Source: Spirochaetaceae bacterium
GTDB taxonomy: Bacteria > Spirochaetota > Spirochaetia > B11-G9
Direction: 5' to 3'
Length of the DNA stretch: 25,112 bases
Assembly (NCBI GenBank): GCA_030600745.1
Contig: JAUVLL010000005.1
Coordinates: 1-25,112 of the forward strand
The position numbers were made by a program, and so were the translations under genes. This document shows positions 1-7,352 of this stretch, piece by piece. Under the pieces are notes generated by a model. It had not been told where the DNA came from and searched no databases. It was given only the letters and a program-made list of their open reading frames with translations. Positions within the stretch are counted from its first letter, which is position 1; each line of letters starts with the position of its first letter.

Positions 1-43
1 TATTGGTGATCCGACTCTTGATTTCTGCTACGTTATCAGTCAT
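1..43 (-). CDS. Partial CDS (N-terminus only), unidentified
   Basis: The gene starts at an ATG at 43-41 on the minus strand and leaves the window after 14 codons (MTDNVAEIKSRITN). A strong Shine-Dalgarno sequence, AGGAGGTG, lies 7-8 bases upstream (about 51-58), so the start is well supported even though the product is not. The short N-terminus has the polarity of YggS/PROSC-type PLP-binding proteins, which often begin with a helix containing an I..RI pattern, but 14 residues cannot establish this. It is divergent from the nfeD-SPFH operon. Confidence 0.55.
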   Translation of the reverse strand, partial: MTDNVAEIKSRITN

Positions 44-268
44 TATTATTTCACCTCCTGGGTGTTTTTGTGGTTTTAGCTAACTCATTACACCACATGG
101 AGGTATTTTTAAAAAGAGCTAAGAATCGCTCAGTTTAGGTAATATCTACCATCATATTTTTAGTCAGAGCCTTAAAGTAAGCAAATATTTGATTTTTTAC
201 TTTCAATTTTCCCCAAAGCTTATTAAACTTGTAAGTATAATGATCATAAGTCTATGAGGTTGTAATAC
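44..268. other. Divergent intergenic region with a probable nfeD promoter
   Basis: This AT-rich 225-base gap separates the leftward partial gene from nfeD. A consensus -10 hexamer TATAAT lies at 236-241 on the plus strand, about 28 bases before the nfeD start, but no good -35 sits at the right distance. AGCTAA/TTAGCT segments near 77-83 and 116-122 form a weak inverted repeat. I see no RNA gene or repeat here. The promoter assignment is weak. Confidence 0.35.
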
Positions 269-757
269 ATGTTCTTAAACCCTCCTTTTCTCTGGACACT
301 TCTGGGATTACTCCTAATAGCAGCAGAAATGTTCATCCCTGGATTTACTATTTTTTTCTTTGGATCCGGTGCAATTATTACAGGTTTTCTTTCCCTGATA
401 ATTCCAGGGTTATCAGCTAATTTTACACTTCAAAGTATAATTTGGATCCTCTCCTCAATACTAACACTTGTTTTTTTACGAAAAAGATTCGTCAAAATAT
501 TTAGAGGTACTATCCTCAATAAAGAAATTGACACTGATGTAGGACAAACAGTAAAAGTAATAGAAGCAATTACTCCGGAAAAACCTGGAAGAGTAAGATA
601 CCAGGGCACCAGTTGGAAGGCAGTGAGTTATATAGAGAGCTTTGAACCAAATGAAATGGTGGATATAGTAAAAGAAGAAAATTTAACATTTACAGTTTCA
701 AGAAAAATTCTTGAAGATAATAACATCTATATAGAAAAAGGAGAAAAAAATGAGTAA
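269..757 (+). CDS. NfeD-like membrane protein with C-terminal OB-fold
   Basis: This 162-aa protein has a hydrophobic N-terminal half (about residues 8-75) with two or three membrane segments separated by PGF and PGL turns. A soluble C-terminal region (about 85-150), with a VGQTVKV...G.VRYQGTSWKA pattern, is typical of the NfeD OB-fold. It is the short NfeD class that lacks the ClpP-like protease domain. Such proteins usually pair with a stomatin/SPFH protein, as in E. coli YbbK-YbbL, and are thought to help organise membrane microdomains or membrane quality control. The next gene is an SPFH protein whose ATG at 750 overlaps this stop by 8 bases, so the two are co-transcribed and probably translationally coupled. 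A modest SD (GAGG) lies upstream of the ATG. Confidence 0.85.
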   Translation: MFLNPPFLWTLLGLLLIAAEMFIPGFTIFFFGSGAIITGFLSLIIPGLSANFTLQSIIWILSSILTLVFLRKRFVKIFRGTILNKEIDTDVGQTVKVIEAITPEKPGRVRYQGTSWKAVSYIESFEPNEMVDIVKEENLTFTVSRKILEDNNIYIEKGEKNE

Positions 758-1679
758 TGTTTTTTCAATTTACCTGTTGGTTTTTATTGTCCTTGTATTA
801 TTTAAGAAGATGATAAAAATTGTACCAGAACAGGAAAATCGTATTATTGAACAATTCGGGAAATACAAGAAAACCTTAGGTCCTGGATTTCACCTGATAG
901 TTCCATTTGTGCAAAAAATAGCGTACACACACTCTTTAAAAGAAATAACTATGGATGTCGATCCACAGGTTTGTATAACAAGTGACAACGTACAGGTAAC
1001 TGTTGATGGAGTCCTATATTTAAAAGTTGTAGATCCTGTAAAAACAAGCTACGGTATAGATAATTACGAATATGCTACAGCTCAGATGGCAAAAACAACA
1101 ATGCGATCAGAAATTGGAAAACTTGAACTGGATAGAGCCTTTTCTGAAAGAGATGAAGTAAATGATAATGTTGTAAAAGCAGTAGATGAAGCTTCCGATC
1201 CCTGGGGAATAAAAGTATCCAGTTATGATATAAAAGATATACGCCCTACAAATACAATTGAACAGGCAATGGAACAGCAAATGAGAGCTGAGCGTGAAAA
1301 AAGAGCTGAAATACTCTCAAGTGAAGGTGAAAAAGAATCCCGTATAAATATCTCCAGGGGAAAAAGAGAAGAAGCCATTAATATCAGTAAGGGCGAACGC
1401 CAGAAGATGATCAATGTATCTGAAGGAAAGTCAAAATCAATTGAAATTGTGTCTGAGGCAACAGCAGAAGGACTTAAAGACATTGCAGCTGCACTCCAGC
1501 TGCCAAAGGGACGTACAGCTATGTCAGTCAGACTGGCCGAGCAGTACGTTGAACAATTTGGAGAAATACTAAAAGGAGCAGAAACATCTGTTCTCCCATT
1601 GGAAGTAGCAAATTTAAAAGGTATCATCGACACAGTTCTGCCTGCCCTTTCATCCGGCAGCAAAGGAGGTAATGTATGA
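750..1679 (+). CDS. SPFH/Band 7 (stomatin, QmcA-like) protein 1
   Basis: A 309-aa protein with one N-terminal membrane anchor (about residues 5-19), an SPFH/PHB domain (about 23-185, including GPGFHLIVPF and the VDGVLYLKVVDP strand) and a charged coiled coil (about 190-245, rich in E, K and R with repeated INISKG/INVSEG motifs). The C-terminus LPLEVANLKGIIDTV is hydrophobic, as in stomatin/QmcA proteins that oligomerise on membranes. The family scaffolds membrane domains and often modulates proteases; a partner protease is not visible here. It overlaps nfeD upstream by 8 bases and its paralog downstream by 4 bases (ATGA), indicating one operon. The function of this copy is inferred from family only. 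Confidence 0.9.
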   Translation: MSNVFSIYLLVFIVLVLFKKMIKIVPEQENRIIEQFGKYKKTLGPGFHLIVPFVQKIAYTHSLKEITMDVDPQVCITSDNVQVTVDGVLYLKVVDPVKTSYGIDNYEYATAQMAKTTMRSEIGKLELDRAFSERDEVNDNVVKAVDEASDPWGIKVSSYDIKDIRPTNTIEQAMEQQMRAEREKRAEILSSEGEKESRINISRGKREEAINISKGERQKMINVSEGKSKSIEIVSEATAEGLKDIAAALQLPKGRTAMSVRLAEQYVEQFGEILKGAETSVLPLEVANLKGIIDTVLPALSSGSKGGNV

Positions 1680-2599
1680 ACAACATATTACTTTACCCCT
1701 TATATATTTTAGCAGGCATTTTTGGTTTAATAGTCATTTTTACTTTTCTTAAAAGTGTGAAAATTGTACCTGCACGAACAGCACTTGTTATCGAACGTCT
1801 TGGTAAATATTCCAGAACACTTAATGCAGGGCTACATATACTAATACCATTTCTTGAAAAGGTTAAGTACAAACATAATCTTAAAGAAGTAGCTAAAAAT
1901 GTTGATCCCCAGGATTGTTACACCCAGGATAACGTAAAAGTACAAGTAGATGGTGTCTTATACATTCAGGTAGTAGACCCTGTGAAAGCCAGCTACGGCA
2001 TAGAAAATTATGAATTTGCAACAATACAACTGGCCCAGACAACAATGAGATCAGTAATAGGAAAACTGGAACTGGATAAAACCTTTGAAGAAAGAGATCA
2101 GATAAACGGCTCTGTAGTGCAGAGTGTTGACGAGGCATCAGACCCATGGGGTGTTAAAGTATCCAGATACGAAATACAGAATATCAATGTACCCCATGCA
2201 ACTCTGGAAGCAATGGAAGTCCAGATGAAAGCAGAGAGGGAACGAAGAGCCGACATTGCAAGAAGCCTTGGTGAAATGGAATCCAGAATTAATCGTTCCC
2301 AGGCAGTTATGGAAGAAGTAATTAATATCAGTGAAGGTGAAAAAGAAAGAATGATCAATGTTGCAGAAGGCAGAGCACAGGAAATACGTTCTATAGCAAA
2401 AGCCACTGCCACAAGCATCCGAAAAATCGCCGAAGCTCTGGAAGGTGTAGGGGGCGAAGAAGCTGCTGTCCTCCGAATATCCGAAAACTATATCGAACAA
2501 CTTAATGGTATAGCCGAAAGCAACAGCAAAATTATACTGCCAGTGGACCTGACAAACATGTCCGAAGTCCTGGCAAATGTAAAAGAAATGATAAAATAA
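1676..2599 (+). CDS. SPFH/Band 7 (stomatin, QmcA-like) protein 2
   Basis: A 307-aa paralog of the preceding gene with the same plan: N-terminal membrane helix (about residues 5-25), SPFH domain (about 28-190, with LNAGLHILIPFLEKV and VDGVLYIQVVDPVKASYGIENYE), then a long charged coiled coil and a hydrophobic tail (IILPVDLTNMSEVL). The two copies are clearly alike through the SPFH core but differ in the coiled coil and tail, which suggests an old duplication and possibly hetero-oligomers. The start codon overlaps the upstream stop as ATGA, and an AGGAGG-type SD lies just before it inside the upstream gene. It ends the operon; a GC-rich repeat follows at 2602. Confidence 0.9.
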   Translation: MNNILLYPLYILAGIFGLIVIFTFLKSVKIVPARTALVIERLGKYSRTLNAGLHILIPFLEKVKYKHNLKEVAKNVDPQDCYTQDNVKVQVDGVLYIQVVDPVKASYGIENYEFATIQLAQTTMRSVIGKLELDKTFEERDQINGSVVQSVDEASDPWGVKVSRYEIQNINVPHATLEAMEVQMKAERERRADIARSLGEMESRINRSQAVMEEVINISEGEKERMINVAEGRAQEIRSIAKATATSIRKIAEALEGVGGEEAAVLRISENYIEQLNGIAESNSKIILPVDLTNMSEVLANVKEMIK

Positions 2600-2601
2600 A
2601 T

Positions 2602-2652
2602 CGTAGGGGTGCCCCTCGCGGGTACCCTCCCATCCCCACCGTAGGGGTACCA
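2602..2652. repeat. GC-rich palindromic repeat (family A) after the SPFH operon
   Basis: Two half-copies starting CGTAGGGGT (2602 and 2640) surround self-complementary segments: AGGGGTGCCCCT at about 2605-2616, and GGTACCC near 2621-2627 facing AGGGGTACC at 2643-2651. It is far more GC-rich than its surroundings. It resembles the TAGGGGCAC palindromes after the thymidine kinase and gyrA genes. It could act as a transcription terminator or stabiliser for the operon; no clear U-tract follows. Confidence 0.6.
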
Positions 2653-2662
2653 TCTCCACGTA

Positions 2663-2691
2663 TTGACAAAATCAAAAGGAAAAAATAAAAT
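2663..2691 (+). promoter_or_regulatory. Promoter P1 of the trehalase-like gene
   Basis: A perfect -35 TTGACA (2663-2668) is followed after exactly 17 bases by TAAAAT (2686-2691). It is a strong sigma70-type match, placing transcription start near 2698, about 125 bases before the GTG start at 2824. Confidence 0.6.
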
Positions 2692-2719
2692 TGACTCCGG
2701 TCTATATCTGTAGTATATT
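2691..2719 (+). promoter_or_regulatory. Promoter P2 of the trehalase-like gene
   Basis: TTGACT (2691-2696), a 17-base spacer, then TATATT (2714-2719). Its -35 begins on the last base of the P1 -10 hexamer, so the two promoters are head to tail. Start would be near 2726, giving a leader of about 98 bases. Confidence 0.55.
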
Positions 2720-2823
2720 TAAATCTCAAATCCATTAAGTAGTGTCTCAGGTGTGTCTTAACCGAATGATGAAATATGTTGGTTTGTTTAAATATACTGG
2801 TATGCTGAAGCAAGGAAGATATA

Positions 2824-4248
2824 GTGGTTAAAAAGGGATTCCCCTCTGTTCATTTTTATGATCAGGATTTTGTAGATATTTATGAAAAGTCATGGGTATG
2901 GATGTCAGATTTATGGCAGTCAGGTACTCCGGAGAATGGATTTGCAGAAAAATATCTGAACTATTCGGATAACAAAGTAATAAATCAGTTTGAAGCATGC
3001 CTCTCAACATTTTTCCTGGTATACAGCAATAATATATATCCTGCTCAAACCAGTCTGGATAACTTCTACAGTAAGCAGGAAGAATCTGGCGCCATAAGGT
3101 CAGATTACTCGATAGAAGACGGCAAACCTGTTTTTACAGAAAATAACCCGGAGGGGTTAAACCCTCCCCTGTTTGCCCTGGCAGAATATAATATCTATCA
3201 TAAAATGGGCAATAAAAAACGTTTAAAAGAAATTATGCCGATCCTTGAAAATTATTATTCCTGGGTGGAAAATAATTTCATAGCAGAAAATGGTCTTTAT
3301 GCTGTACCATTGGAAGCAACAAAGATGGTCAATGCACCAAGAGAGGGTACTCATTATCCACTGGATTTTAATATTCAGCAGGCAATAAATGTTCTTTATA
3401 TGTCTGCTATTGGGGATATTCTTAATAATAAGGAAATTAGCTTTAAGTATAAACGCCTCTATTTTACTCTTAAAACCAGAATTACCAATCTTATGTGGAA
3501 TGAAGAGGAAAAATTTTACTTCGATCTTGATGTAGATGAAAACCAGTTAAAAGCTAAGACTATTGCAGCCTTCTGGACACTCCTGGCAGAACTTCCTAAT
3601 GTGGACAGAGCAGATGCCATGATAGCTCATCTGAAAAATCCTGAAAAATTTGGTACGGAAAATCCATTCCCAACCCTATCTATGGATAATCCTGATTTTC
3701 ATGAGGATGGTATGGGTTTCAGAGGATCGGTATATTCACCCTTTACATATATGGTAATCAAGGGTCTTGAAAAATATGCTAAATATGAATTTGCAAGGGA
3801 ATGTTCAATCCGGCACCTTTATTACATGCTGGATACACTTCACCCGGAAGGTGAAGAAAAGGGTAATATTTATGAAGCCTATCTCCCCCATAAAGAAGGA
3901 CCTGCAATTTGGCAGGACAATGATTCATTCCCAAGAACAATGTTCCTTACCTATACGGCTCTTGCATCTATTACATTGATGATCGAAAACGTTCTGGGAT
4001 TATATATAAGTCTTCCCCGAAAAACTGTGGACTGGATAATGCCTACCCTTGAAATTATGGGAATAGAAGATCTCTCATTAAAAAGAAATATGATTACCAT
4101 CCTGAGTAATAATAGCTCCAGAGGATGGGAAATCAGACTTGAATCAGAAAAACTGTATTATTTTACAATTAATATCCTGGATGAAGATAAGAAGAAGACA
4201 CTGCCGATACCTTCCGGTAAATGTTCAATGCTGATTGGAAAACTTTAG
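2824..4248 (+). CDS. Trehalase-like (alpha/alpha)6-barrel glycoside hydrolase (GH37/GH63-like)
   Basis: A 474-aa protein with no signal peptide, so probably cytoplasmic. It is rich in amphipathic helices typical of an (alpha/alpha)6 toroid. Segments recalling the trehalase/GH63 group are NPPLFALAEYNIY (113-125), EGTHYPLD (174-181), LMWNEEEKFYFDLD (223-236), GMGFRGSVYSPFTYMVIKGL (296-315) and GNIYEAYLP (347-355). D181 and E351 are candidate catalytic acids by position, which is inference. Substrate cannot be read from sequence: trehalose or another glucoside or mannoside, possibly a compatible solute, are all plausible. The start is GTG at 2824 with SD AAGGAAG (2812-2818). The last residues form a small beta-rich tail (from about 400). 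The gene overlaps recR tail to tail by 4 bases. It is a single-gene unit with two tandem promoters. Confidence 0.75.
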   Translation: MVKKGFPSVHFYDQDFVDIYEKSWVWMSDLWQSGTPENGFAEKYLNYSDNKVINQFEACLSTFFLVYSNNIYPAQTSLDNFYSKQEESGAIRSDYSIEDGKPVFTENNPEGLNPPLFALAEYNIYHKMGNKKRLKEIMPILENYYSWVENNFIAENGLYAVPLEATKMVNAPREGTHYPLDFNIQQAINVLYMSAIGDILNNKEISFKYKRLYFTLKTRITNLMWNEEEKFYFDLDVDENQLKAKTIAAFWTLLAELPNVDRADAMIAHLKNPEKFGTENPFPTLSMDNPDFHEDGMGFRGSVYSPFTYMVIKGLEKYAKYEFARECSIRHLYYMLDTLHPEGEEKGNIYEAYLPHKEGPAIWQDNDSFPRTMFLTYTALASITLMIENVLGLYISLPRKTVDWIMPTLEIMGIEDLSLKRNMITILSNNSSRGWEIRLESEKLYYFTINILDEDKKKTLPIPSGKCSMLIGKL

Positions 4249-4847
4249 GATATTTTTGTTCTTCCTTTCAGTGATCTGGACAATGTTAATTTATCTGCAT
4301 ATTCGAGATCACCTCCTACAGGAAGCCCCAATGCCAGACGTGAAACAAGAATATCTATATTTTTTAAAAGACTAACCAGATAGAGTGCGGTGGTATCCCC
4401 TTCGATTGTTGGGTTTGTAGCAATTATTATCTCTCTCACCCCTGTTCCGTCTGAATTTGGCGAGAGCCTTGAAAGTAATTTTCTTATAGACAGATCTTCC
4501 GGTCCCACTCCGTCAATAGGAGAGATAACTCCCCCTAACACGTGAAAAATTCCATTAAACTCACCTGTTGCTTCGATAGTCTGAGCATCCCTGGATTCTT
4601 CAACAACGCAGATTATACCTCTGTCTCTTCTGTGATCCGCACAAATACTGCAGAGCTCTGTTTCTGTGTACATTCCGCAAATACTACATCTACGAATACT
4701 TGGTTTTAATCGTCTAATTAAATCAGAAAGATTATTTAAATATTCAGTATCTGCTTTTAATAAAAAGTATACTATTCTCATTGCACTTTTTCTGCCGACT
4801 CCCGGTAAACGTGAAAACCCCTGAATAAGCTGATCGAGAATTGTCAC
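4245..4847 (-). CDS. recR: Recombination mediator protein RecR
   Basis: At 200 aa this is the family's normal length. It has the N-terminal helix-hairpin-helix (LPGVGRKSAMRIV, 14-26), a four-cysteine zinc finger (C54, C57, C66, C69), a TOPRIM domain (about 77-170) and the C-terminal signature LALGLPVGGDLEYAD (171-185). RecR acts with RecO and RecF to load RecA onto SSB-coated gapped DNA. Its start overlaps the ybaB stop by 4 bases (ATGA), so it is the last gene of the dnaX-ybaB-recR operon. The 3' end overlaps the convergent glycoside hydrolase gene by 4 bases. Confidence 0.97.
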   Translation of the reverse strand: MTILDQLIQGFSRLPGVGRKSAMRIVYFLLKADTEYLNNLSDLIRRLKPSIRRCSICGMYTETELCSICADHRRDRGIICVVEESRDAQTIEATGEFNGIFHVLGGVISPIDGVGPEDLSIRKLLSRLSPNSDGTGVREIIIATNPTIEGDTTALYLVSLLKNIDILVSRLALGLPVGGDLEYADKLTLSRSLKGRTKIS

Positions 4848-5146
4848 CCCGGGAACCCAGGACCACCGGTAAGAGAAGACATTTCAGATGCAAGTTTTAC
4901 TTTTATTTTTGTTCCTGCATCTGTAAACGCAGCAAGTATAAGATCTTCCAGCATTGGAACATCTTCAGGATCAACAATTTCAGGTAATATTTTTACCTTT
5001 ATTACTTCCATAGCACCGTTTAATTCGATACTCACCATATCACCACCTGCAGTACCAACGGCAGAGACGTCTTTCATTTTATCCTGCATCCCGGTCATTT
5101 GAGACTGAAGGCTCTGCAGATTTTTAAAAAGATCCATTGGGTCCAT
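4844..5146 (-). CDS. ybaB: YbaB/EbfC family nucleoid-associated protein
   Basis: A 100-aa protein starting MDPMDLFKNLQSLQSQM, with the long N-terminal helix, a central beta sheet (GGDMVSIELNGAMEVIKVKI) and a C-terminal helix typical of YbaB. The family forms dimeric DNA-binding tweezers and coats the nucleoid; in Borrelia the homologue EbfC also acts as a regulator (family knowledge). Its glycine/proline-rich tail, GGPGFPG, is usual. It starts 2 bases after the dnaX stop, with a GGAG-type SD inside the end of dnaX, and overlaps recR by 4 bases, so it is translationally linked to both. Confidence 0.95.
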   Translation of the reverse strand: MDPMDLFKNLQSLQSQMTGMQDKMKDVSAVGTAGGDMVSIELNGAMEVIKVKILPEIVDPEDVPMLEDLILAAFTDAGTKIKVKLASEMSSLTGGPGFPG

Positions 5147-5148
5147 AA

Positions 5149-6672
5149 TTATTCTCCGTTTACAATTTCACCGCGGAATACCCGCTGCACAAGTTCAATT
5201 TTTTCATCTACATTGGAAATACTGCCCTTTTCAGGAGTTACAATAGAAACTTCTATATCAATTTTTTTGTTCATTACTTCAGATACTTTCTCTTGTACCG
5301 GAGAAATATCTCCCTTAACGGCATTACCTGAATAGGTGGAATCAAAGGTAAGATGCAGAGTTGTTCCAAGAAGTTTCCAGGATACTGCCTTTTCAAGAGC
5401 AGAAGAAAGAGCAAGCTTATTTTTTCTTAAAGCCTGGATAATTTCATTGATTGTCTCTATAGATAAAATTTCAGAAGACTTACCTTCCGGTACCGTTGTA
5501 TCTCCATTTTGCTCCAAAGAAAACCTTCCGCTTTTAAGATCTTCTTTTATACCTTCTATTTTTTTTAAAATATCTCCCGGAGAGATATAAGAGGCAAGAG
5601 AGGATAGTCTGCTGAAAACAAGTTCCATCTCAAATCTCTGATTAAGAGAAAACCTGATATCCTTATACAGCTTAAACAGAAGTTCTATTGCCTGTTCCAT
5701 CTGGGCACTTGAAAATTTATCAATTACTTCCTGCGCAAACCTTTCGGGGTTGGAACCAATTAAAGCTTCTTTGACTATATTTTGTTTAATAAACAGTATA
5801 CTTCGAAAGTAAGATGTAAAATCCATAATCAGCTGATCAATAGATACCCCGCTCATAAGAACTTCATCTGTAAGCTCAATAACTTTTTGTGTGTTTTCTC
5901 TTGCCATCTCCAGTGCTATCTTATTTACTCTGTCTATTCCGGTAATCCCAAGTTTACTCCGGATCTTTTCCATTGTAATTTTATCTCCGGAAAAAGAAAC
6001 AACCTGATCAAAAAGTGTATACGCATCCCTTAATGAACCTGTAGCCTCTTTAGCAATCCAAAAAAGAGCTTCATCTTCAGCTTCCATTTCTGTTTCTTCG
6101 GCAGTTTTAATTAGTATTTCTTTAATCTTTTCTACGCTTATAAGACGGAAATTGAACTGCTGACATCTGGATCTGATTGTAGCAGGTACTTTTTGTATTT
6201 CGGTAGTAGCAAAAATAAAAACTATATACGGAGGCGGTTCCTCAATAGTTTTTAAAAGAGCATTAAATGCACTGTTACTGAGCATGTGAACTTCATCAAT
6301 GATGTATACCTTGTATTTGCTGGCATTTGGAGCAAACAGGACCTCCTCTTTGATGGTTCGTATATCATTCACAGAAGTATTACTTGCACCATCAATTTCT
6401 ATTACATCAAGAGAGTTTCCTTTTGCTATGCTGATACAATTAGAACAAACACCACAGGGAGAATCTGACTGCCCTTTCTCACAGTTCAGTGATTTTGCAA
6501 GGATTCTTGCTGCAGATGTTTTTCCAACACCTCTTGGTCCGGAAAACAGATATGCATGAGCTATTCTTCCGGTATTAATTGCATTATTGATAGTAGAAAC
6601 TACAAAATCCTGACCTTCGAGTTCAGAAAAAGTTGCCGGCCGTTTCCTTGTAGCGGTTACTTCGTATGACAT
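5149..6672 (-). CDS. dnaX: DNA polymerase III subunits gamma/tau (clamp loader)
   Basis: A 507-aa AAA+ clamp-loader ATPase. Walker A is GPRGVGKT (45-52), the zinc module has cysteines 64, 73, 76 and 79, the Walker B/DEAD-like motif is DEVHML (126-131), and SRC (168-170) is the sensor/arginine-finger region. Domain III ends near 365; the remaining 140 or so residues form the tau-specific tail, which is short for the family. An A8 run at codons 369-372, preceded by an SD-like GGGAG, could direct a shift to the -1 frame and a 379-aa gamma-like product (see findings). The start is ATG at 6672 with SD AAGGGA. It lies downstream of the SRP RNA and tRNAs and upstream of ybaB and recR, an arrangement also seen in Bacillus. 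Confidence 0.97.
   Translation of the reverse strand: MSYEVTATRKRPATFSELEGQDFVVSTINNAINTGRIAHAYLFSGPRGVGKTSAARILAKSLNCEKGQSDSPCGVCSNCISIAKGNSLDVIEIDGASNTSVNDIRTIKEEVLFAPNASKYKVYIIDEVHMLSNSAFNALLKTIEEPPPYIVFIFATTEIQKVPATIRSRCQQFNFRLISVEKIKEILIKTAEETEMEAEDEALFWIAKEATGSLRDAYTLFDQVVSFSGDKITMEKIRSKLGITGIDRVNKIALEMARENTQKVIELTDEVLMSGVSIDQLIMDFTSYFRSILFIKQNIVKEALIGSNPERFAQEVIDKFSSAQMEQAIELLFKLYKDIRFSLNQRFEMELVFSRLSSLASYISPGDILKKIEGIKEDLKSGRFSLEQNGDTTVPEGKSSEILSIETINEIIQALRKNKLALSSALEKAVSWKLLGTTLHLTFDSTYSGNAVKGDISPVQEKVSEVMNKKIDIEVSIVTPEKGSISNVDEKIELVQRVFRGEIVNGE
5557..5580 (-). promoter_or_regulatory. Candidate programmed frameshift or slippage site in dnaX
   Basis: On the minus strand the sequence reads CCGGGAGATATTTT followed by eight A's (5566-5559), in frame as TTA AAA AAA ATA at codons 369-372. 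A shift to the -1 frame after K371 adds NRRYKRRS and then stops at TAA (5536-5534), giving 379 aa. The SD-like GGGAG (about 5574-5578) sits 7-8 bases before the run, similar to E. coli dnaX, where an internal SD stimulates -1 frameshifting. I see no strong downstream hairpin. Confidence 0.5.
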
Positions 6673-6748
6673 AGACAGTTCCCTTATATTGTATAGCCCT
6701 GATGTTTTGTTAAACCCAAGTATAAATGAAAAGGGTATAAATAAAAAA

Positions 6749-6873
6749 CCCCTTTAGCTCCAGTCAAGTTTATTGCGACTCATCAATTAATCACTTACCG
6801 CTGCTACCTTCCAGTCCTGACGGAATTGGGCGACAATCAATAGTGCAGAACCCAACTTTCAGCACTAAAGGGG
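6749..6873 (-). ncRNA. ffs: Signal recognition particle RNA (4.5S/SRP RNA, small bacterial type)
   Basis: About 125 bases. The ends CCCCTTTAG and CTAAAGGGG pair to close the hairpin. The apical domain at 6794-6821 (minus strand) contains GTCAGGACTGGAAGGTAGCA followed by GCGGTAAG, which matches the universal SRP helix-8 motif bound by Ffh (GTCAGG...GGAAG..GCAGC...). A U-rich tract follows the 3' end, so the terminal stem plus U-run may also end transcription. It begins 5 bases after the discriminator base of tRNA-Ser(GGA), so it is likely processed from a shared precursor, and lies just upstream of dnaX. It lacks the Alu domain of the long Bacillus form, judging by length. Confidence 0.93.
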
Positions 6874-6878
6874 AAATA

Positions 6879-6966
6879 CGGAGAAGGGGGGATTCGAACC
6901 CCCGGAACCCGGTTAGGGTTCATACGCTTTCCAAGCGTACTCCTTCGGCCTCTCGGACACCTCTCC
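6879..6966 (-). tRNA. tRNA-Ser(GGA)
   Basis: An 88-base cloverleaf with the long class II variable arm. The acceptor GGAGAGG pairs with CTTCTCC; the anticodon loop is TTGGAAA within the ACGC/GCGT stem, giving anticodon GGA (UCC/UCU). T-loop TTCGAAT is present and the discriminator is G. CCA is not encoded (TAT follows). Confidence 0.96.
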
Positions 6967-7041
6967 AGTTTTCTAAAACATTGTTAAATAAGGACGTCCT
7001 GAATCAACAGGGATGATCCCTAAGTATTTAAATTCCCCTCT

Positions 7042-7129
7042 CGGAGAGAGAGGGATTCGAACCCTCGGAGCTGACAAGCAGCTCAACGGCTTTCGAGGCC
7101 GCCCGATTCAACCACTCTCGCATCTCTCC
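7042..7129 (-). tRNA. tRNA-Ser(CGA)
   Basis: An 88-base class II tRNA. The acceptor GGAGAGA pairs with TCTCTCC; the anticodon loop is CTCGAAA, so the anticodon is CGA (reads UCG). It has a long variable arm, T-loop TTCGAAT and discriminator G. CCA is not encoded. Confidence 0.96.
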
Positions 7130-7135
7130 AGCCCG

Positions 7136-7209
7136 TGTACCCAAGAGGATTCGAACCTCCGACCTTTAGGTCCGATACCTATTGCTCTATCCATCTGAGC
7201 TATAGGTAC
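7136..7209 (-). tRNA. tRNA-Arg(TCG) with unusual A33
   Basis: A 74-base cloverleaf. Acceptor GTACCTA pairs with TGGGTAC (one G-T), the D-arm is GCTC/GAGC, the variable loop is AGGTC and the T-arm GGAGG/CCTCT has loop TTCGAAT. The discriminator is A and CCA is not encoded. The anticodon stem-loop reads ATAGG-TATCGGA-CCTAA, placing TCG at 34-36 (7175-7173). The base at position 33 is A (plus-strand 7176) instead of the near-universal U, and 27-43 is an A-A mismatch. Everything else looks functional. Confidence 0.85.
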
Positions 7210-7217
7210 AAAAAAAA

Positions 7218-7304
7218 CGGAGAGGGAGGGATTCGAACCCTCGGTACCGTCACCGGTACAACTCCTTAGCAGGGAGCCCGATTCAACCGCTCTCGCACCT
7301 CTCC
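7218..7304 (-). tRNA. tRNA-Ser(GCT)
   Basis: An 87-base class II tRNA. The acceptor GGAGAGG pairs with CCTCTCC; the anticodon loop CTGCTAA in the GCTCC/GGAGT stem gives GCT (AGC/AGU). It has a long variable arm and discriminator G. CCA is not encoded. Confidence 0.96.
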
Positions 7305-7352
7305 AGAAAACCCATAATAATAATCAGTATCCCCTCTGAAACACCAATAAAT

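Noticed and set aside
97..138. 13-codon mini-gene before nfeD (MEVFLKRAKNRSV)
   Set aside because: No SD and no feature beyond chance for such a short frame.
1223..2813. Long antisense open frames opposite the SPFH genes
   Set aside because: They follow the codon bias of the true genes on the other strand and resemble no protein family.
7013..7198. 61-codon open frame across the tRNA genes (contains GIRTL and SNLRPLGP)
   Set aside because: It reads the complement of T-loops of tRNA-Ser and tRNA-Arg; such tRNA-derived frames are well-known false proteins.
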